From Lindgomyces ingoldianus (lineage: Eukaryota > Ascomycota > Dothideomycetes > Pleosporales > Lindgomycetaceae), in NCBI RefSeq assembly GCF_010093535.1, contig NW_022985168.1:62001-126000 (forward strand): DNA of 64,000 nt, in the 5' to 3' direction. The notes under the pieces are model-generated. The model worked only from the letters and a program-made list of their open reading frames with translations. It was not told the DNA's origin and made no database searches. Position numbers and translations under genes: made by a program. This document shows, piece by piece, positions 1 through 10,961 of this stretch; position 1 is the stretch's first letter; the number at the start of each line of letters is the position of its first letter.

Positions 1-765
1 ATAAATTTAAGATTAGTTATTTAAAAATTAGTTAATTATTAGCTATAATTAAAAGAATAGGTTTTAGCTCTAGCTCTTAACATGTTTTTACTTTTATAAT
101 AGTCTTTCTCTTCTTTGCACCTTACAGTTTCTAGCGTTGCGCCTGTTCCTTTTACTACCTAATACTGCTACATTACGCTTAATACTGCTACCTAATATTT
201 TTAATTTAATTATTTTAGCATTAAAGCCCTAGTTATAAAGCTGTAGCTTGTGTAGTTTATTACCTCTATAGAAATTTCTTAGAGTCCTAGAGAGCTCTAG
301 CGCTGCCTCTACCTCTGCCTTTTTATTACTGCAAAGATTAATGTAGTACATGTAATACCTTAACAAGCTGTTTTGCTTACATAACTACTAGTTTAGCTTC
401 TTTAACTACTGTTTAAATATAATAGGCTAATGTTTAGAGTTGTTAGTAAGAGATTACCTAGTAGTGTTAAGAAATGCATAAAGTAAATTACAGCAAATTG
501 CAGTAAACTACAGTAAATTATAGCAAACTACAGCAAATTGCAGCAAACTATAACAAATTACACTAAACTATAGCAAATTGCACTAAACTATAGCAAATTA
601 CAGCAAACTACAGCAAATTGCGGCAACCTATAGCAAATTGCAGCAAACTACAGTAGATTACAGTAGCAGGCAGCAATCTCTAGTAGATATTAGTTGTGTT
701 GCAAGTAGCTCTACGTATAGAGAGGGTTCTAGGGGGGTAATGCCTCTAGAAAAAAAGCCTTAAAA
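1..765. other. AT-rich RIP-degraded DNA, no gene
   Basis: The stretch is strongly AT-biased, dense in TA dinucleotides, and has no open frame of useful length. It contains a 10-bp-unit minisatellite (481-670, listed separately) and runs into a truncated Fot1-like element. The composition matches the rest of the block up to about 10200, so I read it as old repeat DNA mutated by RIP. I cannot name the original element left of 480. Confidence 0.7.
481..670. repeat. 10-bp-unit minisatellite (RIP-altered)
   Basis: About nineteen consecutive 10-bp units keep register without indels, alternating between CAGCAAATTG-like and CAGCAAACTA-like units. Many units differ only by C-to-T or G-to-A changes. 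The unit is a shifted version of the TTGCAGCATG family inside the LTRs at 1153-1560 and 4730-5139, so this is probably a decayed relative of that LTR-borne satellite. Confidence 0.8.
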
Positions 766-1140
766 AGGGCAGCAATAATAGTGCATAAGCTAGTGTTAGC
801 ATAATAGAAAATTACTAAGCTTTAAGCAGCTAATAAGGCAGCTACATTTAGAAAGGCCTGCGCTTAACAGCTCTAAAGGAGGTTAGGGCGCGCAGTGACA
901 GGAAGAAGGCAAAGAAGCAGGTGCAAGCTAAAGTAGGTAAGCAATCCTAAAGGCGCTGCAGACAGCGCAATTAGACTAGGCATAACGCGCAAACGTGTAA
1001 GCAAGAAGTAGAAGTAGTATCTAAATAATATTCTAGGCTGTACTGTACTCTATAGTGCTAGAGCGGGTTGTTATAGGCCATAATAAAGTTTGTTGTGGTG
1101 TGGTCTTGGCAAAAGTGAGCAACGCAGGTGTGTGAGCAGT
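766..1140 (+). pseudogene. Truncated Fot1/pogo-like transposase, 3' end
   Basis: This stretch is a diverged direct repeat of the 3' part of the element at 2816-4681 (about 4240-4660). It keeps the C-terminal coding tail of a pogo/Fot1-type transposase, including remnants of a CxxCxxxxHNxxxC knuckle, and part of the terminal repeat up to GTGTGTGAGC. It lacks an internal segment of roughly 50 bp present in the other copy and everything upstream. The last bases of the inverted repeat are missing next to the LTR at 1153. Stops and C-to-T changes show that it is dead. Confidence 0.75.
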
Positions 1141-1152
1141 TCCCAATCCCTG

Positions 1153-1560
1153 TGTCAGATATGCGCACCTACTGTCAAGACAGGAGGAACGCTTGACGAA
1201 AGCTGCTACATAGTACAAGCAATAAGCTCGAACAGTATGTTGCTGCAAATTGCTGCATGTTGCAGCATGTTGCAGCATTTTGCAACAAATTGCAGCATGT
1301 TGCAGCATTTTGCAACAACTTGCAGCATGTTACAGCATTTTGCAACAAATTGCAGCATGTTGCAGCTGGTCGCGCATAGGGCTAGTGCGCGAGGGACTCG
1401 GACCGGAAAAACAAAGCCGAGCAACACAAGCAGAGCAGACAAAAAGAAAAAGAAACATTAATCAATTAATATAATAAATCATCATCCCATACATCATATC
1501 CAAAACCTATCATTCATCTCAGGAAGCCCAGAAACAGTGCCCCAACCCGACACCCTGACA
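1153..1560 (+). mobile_element. Ty3/Gypsy-type LTR (5' LTR of degraded element)
   Basis: The 408-bp segment begins TGTCAG and ends CTGACA, the usual inverted ends of an LTR. Its reverse complement is closely repeated at 4730-5139, where that copy has its own target duplication. Here the two flanks (CCCTG and CACCG) do not match, so this is not a solo LTR. A decayed Gypsy-type gag in the same orientation follows at about 2040, which makes a 5' LTR the best reading. It contains a 10-bp tandem array (1240-1369). Confidence 0.75.
1240..1369. repeat. 10-bp tandem array with 30-bp higher-order period
   Basis: Units TTGCAGCATG, TTGCAGCATT and TTGCAACAAA follow each other in that order about four times, giving a 30-bp higher-order repeat built from 10-bp units. 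The array lies inside the LTR, and a related array sits in the inverted LTR copy (about 4915-5050). The open frames it creates on both strands are low-complexity by-products of the periodicity and not genes. Confidence 0.9.
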
Positions 1561-1684
1561 CACCGATGCCAATCCCCAACACACCGATGCGGCTGATGCC
1601 AATCCCCGACACACCGATGCGGCTGATGCTAATCCCCGACACACCGATGCGGCTGATGCCAATCCCCGACACACCGATGTGGCT
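1561..1684. repeat. 30-bp tandem repeat in retroelement leader
   Basis: Units of 30 bp starting at 1582, 1612 and 1642, with partial copies at 1561 and 1672, carry the core CACCGATGCGGCTGATGCCA. The first copy lacks exactly 10 bp. The array directly follows the CTGACA end of the LTR, so it would lie in the 5' leader of the retroelement. Antisense frames read as a ten-residue periodic peptide, which is a consequence of the repeat. Confidence 0.9.
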
Positions 1685-2039
1685 AGAGAGGTGGAACAGA
1701 CGCAACTAACCATAATTTAAATATGTTTTACACAACGCATGCTAGAGCAAACTGCATGCAAATTAGCATAAAGGTGCACTTACATTAGGTATACATTTTT
1801 TTAAAAAAAGAATATAAGAAACACATAAGCTAACAGAGAAACAGCGTTACTAGGGTTTATCTGAAGAAATTCTAACTAACTAGCGCGTCTAAAAGAGGAG
1901 ATTCTGCTAAACTTTTCGTTCTGCAAACCCGAATATAATAAGCAGAGCAAGCTCTGCTAATAAAGCTTGCAACACACTCTAGCTGTAGCTAAGGTAAGAT
2001 GCCTACTACTAAAGCTAAACAACTACTAACCTTAATAGC

Positions 2040-2813
2040 TAAACTTTTTTTTATAGAACCTAAAGCTAAAAACCTACTAGATTTAAAGTTAAACTTTAGT
2101 AGTATAGCCTTTAAAAACTAAGTTGCTTAATTAAGAGCATAAATTAAATAGCTAACTAAATTAAAAACTATTAGTTCTAATTAACCTCTACTAACTACTA
2201 AATTACTTTTAATAATGCCTTAAATTACTTCTACTACACTAATAGTAAAAGACCTTTTAGGCACTTTTAAGCTTTTTTAAAGCTACTTTACTAAACACAC
2301 ACCTAAGATTAAGAACTTTATAAATAGTAAAGAACTTATATTTAAATAATTATAAGCTTTTATTATAGACAGACTTAATATTAATTTAGATTACTATTAA
2401 AGTAAGCACGCACACATAGCGTTAGTATAGGGACACACTGCTAGTATCGCGAAGGAATACCTAGAGCCTAGATACCTAGCTAAATTAGACAACTTTTAGT
2501 TTAGAAATATAAAAGAAATAATTAAGCTTTTATAAACTTACTTTATTACTAGTAACAAAAAAATAAAGGCGCAACAGACATTTTAAACTTTAAAAATAAG
2601 TAAAGAAAAAGTGTTTTTTACTTTTAAAGCTTACTTTATTAGTGCTACTGTTAAAGAGTTTATATTAAAGTTAAAATAGTTCTTTTACCTATAAAAAAAG
2701 ATACTGCCTAGCCTAAAAGTACTAAACTTAGGTTTTAAACATACTTAGAAGAGCTTCTTTAAGTTAATAGTAGCCTACTTAATAGCTTATAACATAGAAA
2801 GAAGAAACACTTT
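2040..2813 (+). pseudogene. Ty3/Gypsy gag remnant
   Basis: Reading TAA and TAG as RIP-altered CAA and CAG gives a continuous + strand frame resembling fungal Gypsy capsid proteins. A stretch like YFITSN...KAQQTF occurs near 2540-2590 and PSLKVLNLGFKHT near 2710. The sequence stops where the Fot1-like element inserted (TA at 2814-2815). No protease, reverse transcriptase or integrase could be recognised afterwards. The family assignment rests on sequence feel and not on a search. Confidence 0.6.
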
Positions 2814-2815
2814 TA

Positions 2816-4681
2816 ACGTACTTTATAGGCGAGTTGCTCACACACCTGAGTTGCTTACTTTTGCTAAGACCCTACTACACTACTCTTCCTACACTAATGC
2901 ATTCCTAACAACACTACTTAAACGTGTTAAAGGAATGTTAGATGCAGCTTATGCTTTAGGCTTTTAAATAAAACGCAACACTTTTTAACTAACACGCTGC
3001 AGCTATCTATAAGGTTCTTTAAAAGATAATAAGTAACTAACACGCTAGACAACCTTTTTAAGCTAATTATATAGCTAACTTATAAAAGCTAGATAATAAT
3101 AAGAAGTAAGTAATTATTTAGCACATACTTAAGCTAGATGCGTAAGGATTTCCCTCTTAGCTAGTAGCTATAGCTAATATAGCTAATTCTTTACATGCTA
3201 AGCATAATATAGGCTATGTTAGCATAAACTAGCTTAATATGTTTATTAAGTGTTACCTAGAGCTTAAAGTAAAGTTTAAGTGTAAGTATAACTATAAAAA
3301 AGCTTTTTATAAAGATTCTATAGTAATTTAAAGCTAGTTTAACCTTATAGAGAATATTAAAGCTAAGTATAGCATTTAAAATAATAACACATATAACTTT
3401 AATAAAATAGAGTTTATAATAGGCTAGATATCTACTAGAGTAGTTATTATAAGTTTAGAGAGACAAGGACAGCTAAAAGCAGTCTAGCTAGGTAACTAGA
3501 AGTAGATAACAGCTATCTAAAGCATTAATGCTAAAAAGTAGGCTATTTTACTTTTTATTATTTTTTAGAGTAGCAACTACTTTTTAAACTAGTATAAAAA
3601 GAAAAATCTACTTTAGAATTAAGTTATTATAATTTTTAAGTGTAGCTAGACTACTAATTAGCTTAGTCTAAACTAGTTAAAGCACTTTAACGCGCATATA
3701 AAAAAGTGTACTATTAGCAGCTACTATCTACTAGTTATTAATAGCTATAAAAGCTACAACTTGCTTTATTTTTAGTAATACTATAAAGATAATAAAATTA
3801 TTACTATTTATATACTTTTTTACTTATTACACTTTTTATAGCTATTTAATGTAGGTTGTTTTACTCTTTTAAAGAAAGTATATAAGTGCTAAGCTAAAAA
3901 CTTTATGCGCAACTAAATTACTTATATTATAAAAATAAAGTTCCTGCTATGCTTTAAAGTAGCTTATAATGCTATAATTACTTCTAGTAATATCTAAGAA
4001 GGGTTCTAAAGCGCTAGATTAGTTTCTTTTAACCTATAATAAGTTATAATAGGCCTTAATGTAAAGTTGCGCACTCTATTACTACTACTACCTATATACA
4101 ACAAGCCCTAGCAGTTGTAAACCCTAAGCAATACTCTAGAACTTAGGTTATAATTAATGCTTATAAAGATAAGAATTTAGAAGTATATAAATAGTTTACT
4201 AACTTTTATAGTTAAGGCGTTTAAAAAGGTTTTAAAGGGGGCAGCAATAATTACGCATAAGCTAGTGTTAGCGTAATAGGAAATTACTAAGCTTTAAGTA
4301 GCTAATAAGGCCGCCACACAACATAAATTGCATAAAAGAAAGTAGATTAAGGCAGAAAAGACCTTAATAATTTAGAAAAGCCTGCGCTTAACAGCTCTAA
4401 AGGAGTTTAGAGCGCGCAGTGACAGGAAGAAGGCAAAGAAGCGGGTGCAAGCTGAAGTGGGTGAGCCATCCTAAAGGCGCTGCAGACAGTGCAATCAGAC
4501 TAGGCATAACGCGCGAACGTGTAAGCAAGAAGCAGAAGTAGTATTTAAATAATATTCTAGGCTGTACTGTACTATATAGTGCCAGAGCGGGTTGTTATGG
4601 GCCATAATAGAGTTCGTTGGGGTGGGGTCTTGGCAAAAGTGAGCGACTCGGGTGTGTGAGCGACTCGCCCATGAAGTACGT
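2816..4681 (+). mobile_element. Fot1/pogo-like DNA transposon (RIP-inactivated, full length)
   Basis: The 1866-bp element is bounded by TA target duplications (2814-2815 and 4682-4683) and by inverted repeats of about 57 bp beginning ACGTACTT. Its size is typical of fungal Fot1 elements. Read through stops on the + strand it shows pogo-type DDE transposase landmarks: a GNR..WTTAIQ-like stretch near 3488-3530, the HFL...NVGCF stretch near 3830-3865 that precedes the last catalytic region, and a C-terminal CRQC..TRHNARTC knuckle near 4472-4525. Numerous TAA and TAG codons, mostly explicable as CA-to-TA changes, make it non-functional. The left inverted repeat carries more T at C/T differences than the right. 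It interrupts a Gypsy gag. Confidence 0.88.
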
Positions 4682-4729
4682 TACTATTTTAAAGTAAACT
4701 GTTAACTACACCTAACACTTTAATGTTAG

Positions 4730-5139
4730 TGTCAGATTTAAGCACTGTTTCTAGGCTTCCTAAGATGAATGATGGGTTTAGATGTGATGTATGGATGATT
4801 GATTGATTGTATTGATCGTGTTTTTTTATCGATCCTTTTTCTGCTCTACTCGTGTTGCTCGGCTTTTTGTTCTGCCGATCCGAGTCCCTCGCGCACTAGC
4901 CCTATGCGCGACCAGCTTGCAACATGCTGCAATTTGCTGCAAAATGCTGTAACATGCTGCAATTTGCTGCAATTTGCTGCAACATGCTGTAAAATGCTGC
5001 AATTTGCTGCAACATGCTGCAAAATGCTGCAAAATGCTGCAATTTGCAGCAACATACTGTTCGAGCTTATTGCTCGTACTATGTAGCAGCTTTCGTCAAA
5101 CGTTCCTCCTGTCTTGACAGTAGGTGCGTATATCTGACA
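4730..5139 (-). mobile_element. Solo LTR with GTTAG target duplication
   Basis: This is a 410-bp inverted copy of the LTR at 1153-1560, with TGTCAG and CTGACA ends. The five bases on each side are identical (GTTAG at 4725-4729 and 5140-5144), the hallmark of integrase-mediated insertion followed by LTR-LTR recombination. It contains a diverged 10-bp array (about 4915-5050). The matching flanks show it inserted independently, and is not one arm of a long-inverted-repeat element with the copy at 1153. Confidence 0.88.
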
Positions 5140-5144
5140 GTTAG

Positions 5145-6479
5145 ACCTTTTATAGATTAATTTTAAAAAGTTTCTAGTAATACATCTAAGATAGTATACT
5201 ATTAGCTACTACTTTTATCTATAATGCTTTTATAAGACATTTTGTTAATGTATTAAATATAAAAGTTATTAGAATATAGGTTTATATTAGCTAAGGTTAA
5301 TTAATTTTTTTTAAAAAAAACTATAGCTAGACTATAATAAAGTAAGCTACAAAAGTTTATTTTTAAGTTATAAAGTAAAGTTAAGCATAAAGAAAAAAGC
5401 TAAAAGCAGATTAAGTAATAGATAGGCGTAAGTAAGGTAGAATAGAACTATTAAAGCTTGTTAGCACCTTTTTACACTAGATTATACTAGAGTAGCTTAA
5501 AATATACTTACTTTAAAAAAGTTAAAATCTTCTAAATTCTAACTTATAAAGAAAGTAAAAGTGTAAAGAAGATAGACTTTTAGAATAGTTAGACCCTATA
5601 TATACTATCCTAACTACTGCTTTATTAGCGTAAGATTTACTTCTACTTTATACTTTCACTTAACTTTTACTTATTAAATTTAAGTTGTTTTTAAATAAAG
5701 TTATATAAAATTAACTAAAATAAGCAGGAGTAAGCTTTTAAGGCATTATATAACACTTTTTTATGCTACTTAGGCTTATTATTATCTGTTCTATTCTTTA
5801 AGTTGTAGGACTACTATAAGAGGGGATAATGTAAGGCTAGATGTTCTAGAACAGACTAGTATAGCCTTTTCTAACCTGTTTAGAGGTTGCATGACCTATT
5901 CTTTATATATAAGCATAAATCCTAACAAGCTTAGCTTAGCAGCGATTTGTCTCTCTTACAATACACTTCTATCTTTCTCTAAAAGCTTGCTCTTAGTGCT
6001 ATCTATGCTACCTACTATCCTATCTTTACATATATTAGTATTAAGTTTTTAGTTTATATTTTTTTAGTAATAAAATTTTTTTATTAAAAAGTTATACTTT
6101 ATTACATTTTATTTAAATTAGTTTTAAATTAGTTTTAAATATTTCTTATATACTATAAATAAAAACTATTAGCTTATAAAAAGAGACAGTAGTGTAATAA
6201 TTTTTATAAATTATTTTATCTTAGGTTACTTAGAACCTATCTAAAAGGTTCTTATATTAGCTTTAACTATAACTTAACTCTATCTTTTACAGTTACTTTT
6301 ATTTTTCTAAGTATTTAGTTACACCTCTTTTTTTTTAGCTAGCTTAGTAGTTTTCTAATATCCTTTGTACAAGGCCTATAGGTGTTAATAGAAATTCCTA
6401 GGTTCTAAGTCCCCACGCACTCCTATATGCCTCTAAGTGGATTCCTACCGCATTCGGACCCATTGTCTTGCCTGTGCCG
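5145..6479. other. RIP-degraded repeat DNA, unidentified
   Basis: This is highly AT-rich with TA-dense sequence and no meaningful open frame. It may be the continuation of the Gypsy element interrupted by the Fot1 copy and the solo LTR, but I could not recognise protease, RT or integrase motifs. From about 5800 to 6470 the base composition is less extreme, and I still see no gene. Confidence 0.6.
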
Positions 6480-6527
6480 TTACAGTAAGCGACTTAGGTG
6501 CGTAAGCAACTCGCCTGTGAAGTACGT
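6480..6527 (+). mobile_element. Fot1-like terminal inverted repeat (right end)
   Basis: The sequence is a recognisable version of the right end of the element at 2816-4681: repeated GCGACT/GCAACTCGCC words and the end GAAGTACGT followed by TA. It abuts an LTR fragment that begins at 6528, which suggests insertion of a second Fot1-like element into that LTR. I did not find the left end. Confidence 0.6.
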
Positions 6528-6756
6528 TATATATACTCTAATTATTATCTCTAAGAGATTGTTTTCCCTGCTTCTTATATAGCTTAAGAGATAAACTATA
6601 ATTAGCCTAAACTTCTCTCTTGCCTCTATAAGTCTTACAACAGGACTGTACACCCTGTCTAGACTTATTCTTAAAACGAACCCTCTACCTAACCTAGGCC
6701 CGCGCACCCAACGCACGTCCTTATTAGCACGTGACTAGTAAGTGGATATCGTAACA
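6528..6756 (-). mobile_element. LTR fragment, reverse orientation
   Basis: On the minus strand this begins TGTTACGATATCCACTTACT at 6756 and parallels the LTR at 6769-7121 through most of its length before being cut by the Fot1-like end at 6527. With the neighbouring + strand LTR it forms a head-to-head inverted pair separated by 12 bp. This copy is less RIP-mutated than its partner (it keeps CACGTG and GGGCC words). Confidence 0.72.
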
Positions 6757-6768
6757 AGTAGTAATTAA

Positions 6769-7121
6769 TGTTATAATATCTACTTACTAATTACATGCTA
6801 ATAAGGACGTGCGTTAGGTGCATAGGCCTAGGTTATGTTAGGGTGTTAGTAATAAGATTAGGTTAAGGTAGAATGTACAGTCTAACTTTATAGCCTAAGA
6901 GAAAGAGGAGAGAAGTTAGGCCTATTATAGTTTATTTCTTAAGCTGTATAAGAAGTAGAAAAACAATCTTATAAAGATAATAATTAGAGTGTATATATGT
7001 TACAAGATATATAAAAGTAATAACATCTTTAGAAATAGTTATAGCTACTTAGTTTTATTATAAAGATAAAACTAAACTTTAATTACACCCTCTAGCTATA
7101 GCTAAGATTAAGACTATATAC
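6769..7121 (+). mobile_element. LTR, forward orientation, heavily RIP-mutated
   Basis: It starts TGTTATAATATC and ends near CTATATAC. It is the inverted partner of 6528-6756 and shares its two ends, though not its middle, with the LTR at 9845-10196. The bases GTAATTAA precede both + strand copies. It could be the 5' LTR of an element ending at 10196, or an independent LTR. The retroviral class is not determined. Confidence 0.65.
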
Positions 7122-7744
7122 TTATTATTATAACTGTTCTGTCCGCAGTAACCATTGTCCTGTGATTGCGGTCAACTATGCCTAATCGATATACTATAAT
7201 CTAATCGTTCTAGCTGGGCTTCGCCAAGCTTCGTACTGTATAGCTAAGAGAGCTGCCTACTAATAGTGATTATATAACTCTAATGCCGTTCGACACTCGC
7301 TTACAGCCCTATCCTAGGTCGTAACACCTAGGACATACCTAGATAGCTAGTTGTTACAGCTGTTTTTAAGTTCTTTATAAAACATCTTGTATAGTGCCTT
7401 TTAATCTGTCCATCTGTACTGTGCCTAGTATTCTCTAAACCTAGCTACGTAAACCTAGACTAAACTTTTTTCTTAGTGTAGGCTGTTTATTTTATTAGCT
7501 GCTATGCTTTTTTTATCTACTAGCTTATATATTATTATAAAAGCTTCTTTAAATGTTTAGACGCTTTTAAATATTCTTCTTATTTCTTTTTAAAAAGGCT
7601 AACTATACAATTTATAGTTCCTCTAGTTATTAGCGTGTAGTTAAAACTACACTATAGAGTGTTTATTTATATAGAGCTCTATCTATTATATTATTTATTT
7701 ATTAGTTTAAAATGCTTCTTAGTTATAAGCTATGTATAAGTAGC

Positions 7745-9568
7745 TGTCGCGTAAGAGAGCACATGGTCCTGGTGTCGCACCTGTGTTTCGGACGAGCAGC
7801 CTGAGACACTTGGCGCCAGAGCTCCCACTACATAGGCAGGCTCCCTATAAGCCTCTTATAGTTAATAGACTTGCTTCTTATTACTCCCTAATTAGCAGTT
7901 GTGACAGTTATAGGCCTAGTTTATGCAAATTCCTTTATGTTGCGTTAATTAAAGCACTTATCTATTCCCTACTTCTTATTATCTACTTTTATTGTCTCTC
8001 TTTCTTTACTAAAGCTATATATTAACTAGTAAATGTTACTACACTTTTAACAAGTGTTTAACTTATTAATTGCTACACATTTCTACTATAGTATGCGTAG
8101 CTTAAATACCTTGCGTAAGCTTAAGGCGTATAAGACTAAATTAACCTAGATGCACTACTACAGCCTAATCTAATAAGCAAAGCACCTGCAATCCCTAATC
8201 TTAATACAGCTAACTTAGAGGCTCTCTGCCTCTATTAGATTAAGGCATTAATATACACATAGCTCTCTTTAAGGCTCTAGGTGCTGTAGAACTAGGTGTA
8301 TACAACAGTAGACTTCTAACTACTTAAGCTAGCAACTTTATAGGCAAGCAATTAGTTGCTCTACACCCTTATTAAAAAGCTTAAAAGGGACTTTTACCTA
8401 AGTAATAATAACTAAAAAGAGCAGGTATAAATAACTTATTAAGAGGTTACTCTACGCCTAGTATTAGAAGGGAATTAGTTACTAGCATACTAGCTACTTA
8501 AATAAATATAGGCTTATGCTAACACAAAGCTTATTAATCTTAAAGACATTAAAGGTGCGCTTTTTATTAAAAACTTTTTCTACTTAGCTGCTAAATATAA
8601 CTATAAGTAGGCTTAATATAAGCTAGACTCTTTAGCTTAACTAGGCGCTACTACTAATGCTTTTACGCTTAAGCAGTACACTGCTTAGTTCTCCTAGCTT
8701 GTACAAAACAAGAAGAAAGGCCTAGAAGTGTACACAACTTTTAAGACAAAATTAGATAAAAAGCACTTCTGCCTTTACTATTTAAACATACAGCACTTAT
8801 AAAAGCTAATACATTGCAGACGCCTTAAGTACATAATTAAAAGATGTATAAATAGGGAGCTTTATAACCTACTAACAAATAAGGAAATTACTTAGATTAA
8901 AAAGTAACTAGAGAGCGCATAATATAGCAGTTTACAAGATGCTCTAGTAAAGAAAAGATAGATCTTAAAGGTCACTGCTAGGAGTCCCCTATACCCTAGC
9001 AGCATTACGGCATAAGCTTAGTGAGGACGTTGTGGATTAAGATGGCATCCCTAACAGCGCGGCGCGCCTAGACTGTACGCTGCATGCTTGCGCTCTTATT
9101 AAGTTATAGATTAGGTCTAGCTAGACTAGCAGCATGCTTAATAAAGCGTCACTTGTTTTTTTTTTCCTATGTACTAACTGCGTGTGCAAAGAGCTTGCTG
9201 TCTCCTACGCCCTAAGTGTCTTATAATAGTTACCCTACTCTCTTTTGTTCTTATACTGTTCTCTATTACTCTGTTTTGCTCTTCTGGCAGCTCTGTCTAA
9301 GCTCTTCTGGCAGCTCTGTCTAAGATCTTTTAGCTGCTCTGTCTACGCATTGTGCTGCTCTGCTCTCTTTTAGCTCCCCTTGTTACTCTTAGTGAGCTAG
9401 GGGGTGTGTCGCGTAAGAGAGCACATGGTCCTGGTGTCGCACCTGTGTTTCGGACGAGCAGCCTGAGACATTTGGCGCCGGAGCTCCCACTACATAGGCA
9501 GGCTCCCTATGAGCCTCTCATAGTCAATAGACTTGCTCCTCATTGCTCCCTGATCAGCGGTTGCGACA
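7745..9568 (+). mobile_element. Mini LTR retrotransposon (1.8 kb, non-autonomous)
   Basis: Two 162-bp direct repeats, 7745-7906 and 9407-9568, begin TGTCGC or TGTCGCG and end GCGACA or GTGACA. They bound 1.5 kb of internal DNA, and the whole is flanked by the 5-bp duplication GTAGC (7740-7744 and 9569-9573). A GGGGG-containing purine tract precedes the 3' LTR. The LTRs have no indels and differ at 12 positions, all transitions. In 11 of these the 5' copy carries the A/T base, as expected from RIP. The internal part has no intact frame and is too short for gag plus pol. A decayed gag-only content is possible but unproven. Confidence 0.85.
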
Positions 9569-9844
9569 GTAGCATTAAGTAAAGAATAGTTTAAAGTCTT
9601 TAGCAGCTTTACTAAAAAGCTTTAGTAGCATAAGTCTAAAGAACTTTTTAGCTATTATGTTTTTCTTTTCTTATAGCATGTTATAAAGGTTTACTATCTC
9701 TAGCTGCATGCTGTTAATTTATTTATAAGTTCTGCTTTATTTTGTATAGGTAGCTAAGTACTTTCTAATAGTGCTAATCCTACTATTAAGGCATTAATAA
9801 AAAGGGTTAAGAGGTTTATACTTCTTAAAAGAGTTCGTAATTAA

Positions 9845-10196
9845 TGTTATAATATCTACTTACTAGGTAGGCTTTAATAGCTTGTACTGGTTTAGTACGC
9901 GGGCCTGGAGGATAAGAGGATCTAGTAGGAGGAAGATAGTAGTCAGGGGCGCGGGGGTACAGTCCGAGGCGCTGGCTACGTGGGGTATGGAGGGCTGGCC
10001 GGTCGTGGTTTGCCCTTGTTTGCTGTATAAGGAGCAGGGGAAGCAATCTCTAAAAAGATATTAATCAGAGTATATATGTGTAGATATATAATAGTATAGT
10101 GTTTTTAGAAACTACTAATACTACTTAGTCTATATAAAGAAAAGACTAAACGTTAATTACAACCTTTAAATAATTGTTAAGATTAAAACTATATAC
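9845..10196 (+). mobile_element. LTR related to 6769-7121
   Basis: It begins TGTTATAATATCTACTTACT and ends CTATATAC, with ATTAA on both sides (9840-9844 and 10197-10201). Its first ~20 bp and last ~170 bp match the LTR at 6769-7121, while the GC-rich middle differs. It could be a solo LTR with an ATTAA duplication or the 3' LTR of an element starting at 6769, which is also preceded by ATTAA. The AT-rich context makes chance matches easy. Confidence 0.6.
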
Positions 10197-10201
10197 ATTA
10201 A

Positions 10202-10961
10202 GTTTGCATACAATGCATGCATCTTAGCCTTTTGCATGCAACAAGTTCAAAGTGATACTTTGGTAAAAGTGGCATTTTCCCGGGATGTTTAAAGGGAGTG
10301 GGATAAGATATTGGACAATTTCTACAAGTTCAAGAGCATTGACACGAGATAAATGGGACGGGCAGGCATGTTTGCTTTTGTGATAAATGCAACTTCTACA
10401 AACCTAAGTGAATTGACACTACGGTCTTGAAGACGGGCACACTACGCTTCATCATACTGGTCGAGAAACTTCTACTGATTCAAGAACATCAAGACAAGAT
10501 TTTACATAGAATACAAAAGGCACCTCAGACAATGATGGATGCTGTCTGCCTATCCTAAAGTAGTTACCTTAACCTATTATAAACTAATATATAATTGCTT
10601 TCTAGTCAGTTTTTCTCCGCGAAGACCCATTTCTAATGAGCCCCCATTTACGCTACTAATTTGCAGTATCGAGTAAGTAAAGTAAACTCGTGATTGATTC
10701 CTGACCTAGATACTAGCTCCGAACATCTCCTAAATCCGACCTCGGGAAGGTATCCATCACCCCAAGACTAACCCAGACCCAAACCCAACCACCATGACCC
10801 AAGCGCCCACATCTCCACCGTAACATTCAACCTCTGCCAAAGCGCCCATAAATCCATCCACCCCTTTCTCCAAAAACCCTGCAAGCAAGCAAATCCTAGT
10901 CAAACAAACGCATACTATAAAACACACTTCTCATTCACATTCCTAGGCTTCCACCTATCAC
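10202..10961. other. Intergenic transition from repeat block to gene island
   Basis: Base composition returns to normal over about 100 bp after the last LTR. I see no gene. The right part would hold the 3' UTR and terminator of the minus-strand transporter ending at 10962. Confidence 0.6.

Noticed and set aside
1090..1461. Open frames of 74-123 codons rich in LQHAA/MLQ repeats, on both strands (also 4799-5086)
   Set aside because: They arise from the 10-bp satellite in the LTR; the repeat keeps all frames open and both strands score alike.
1514..1713. Antisense frames with a ten-residue periodic peptide
   Set aside because: They are the translation of the 30-bp tandem repeat in the retroelement leader.
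1153..5139. A single DNA transposon with ~400-bp terminal inverted repeats
   Set aside because: The right copy has its own GTTAG duplication and LTR-type TG...CA ends, so it is an independent solo LTR.
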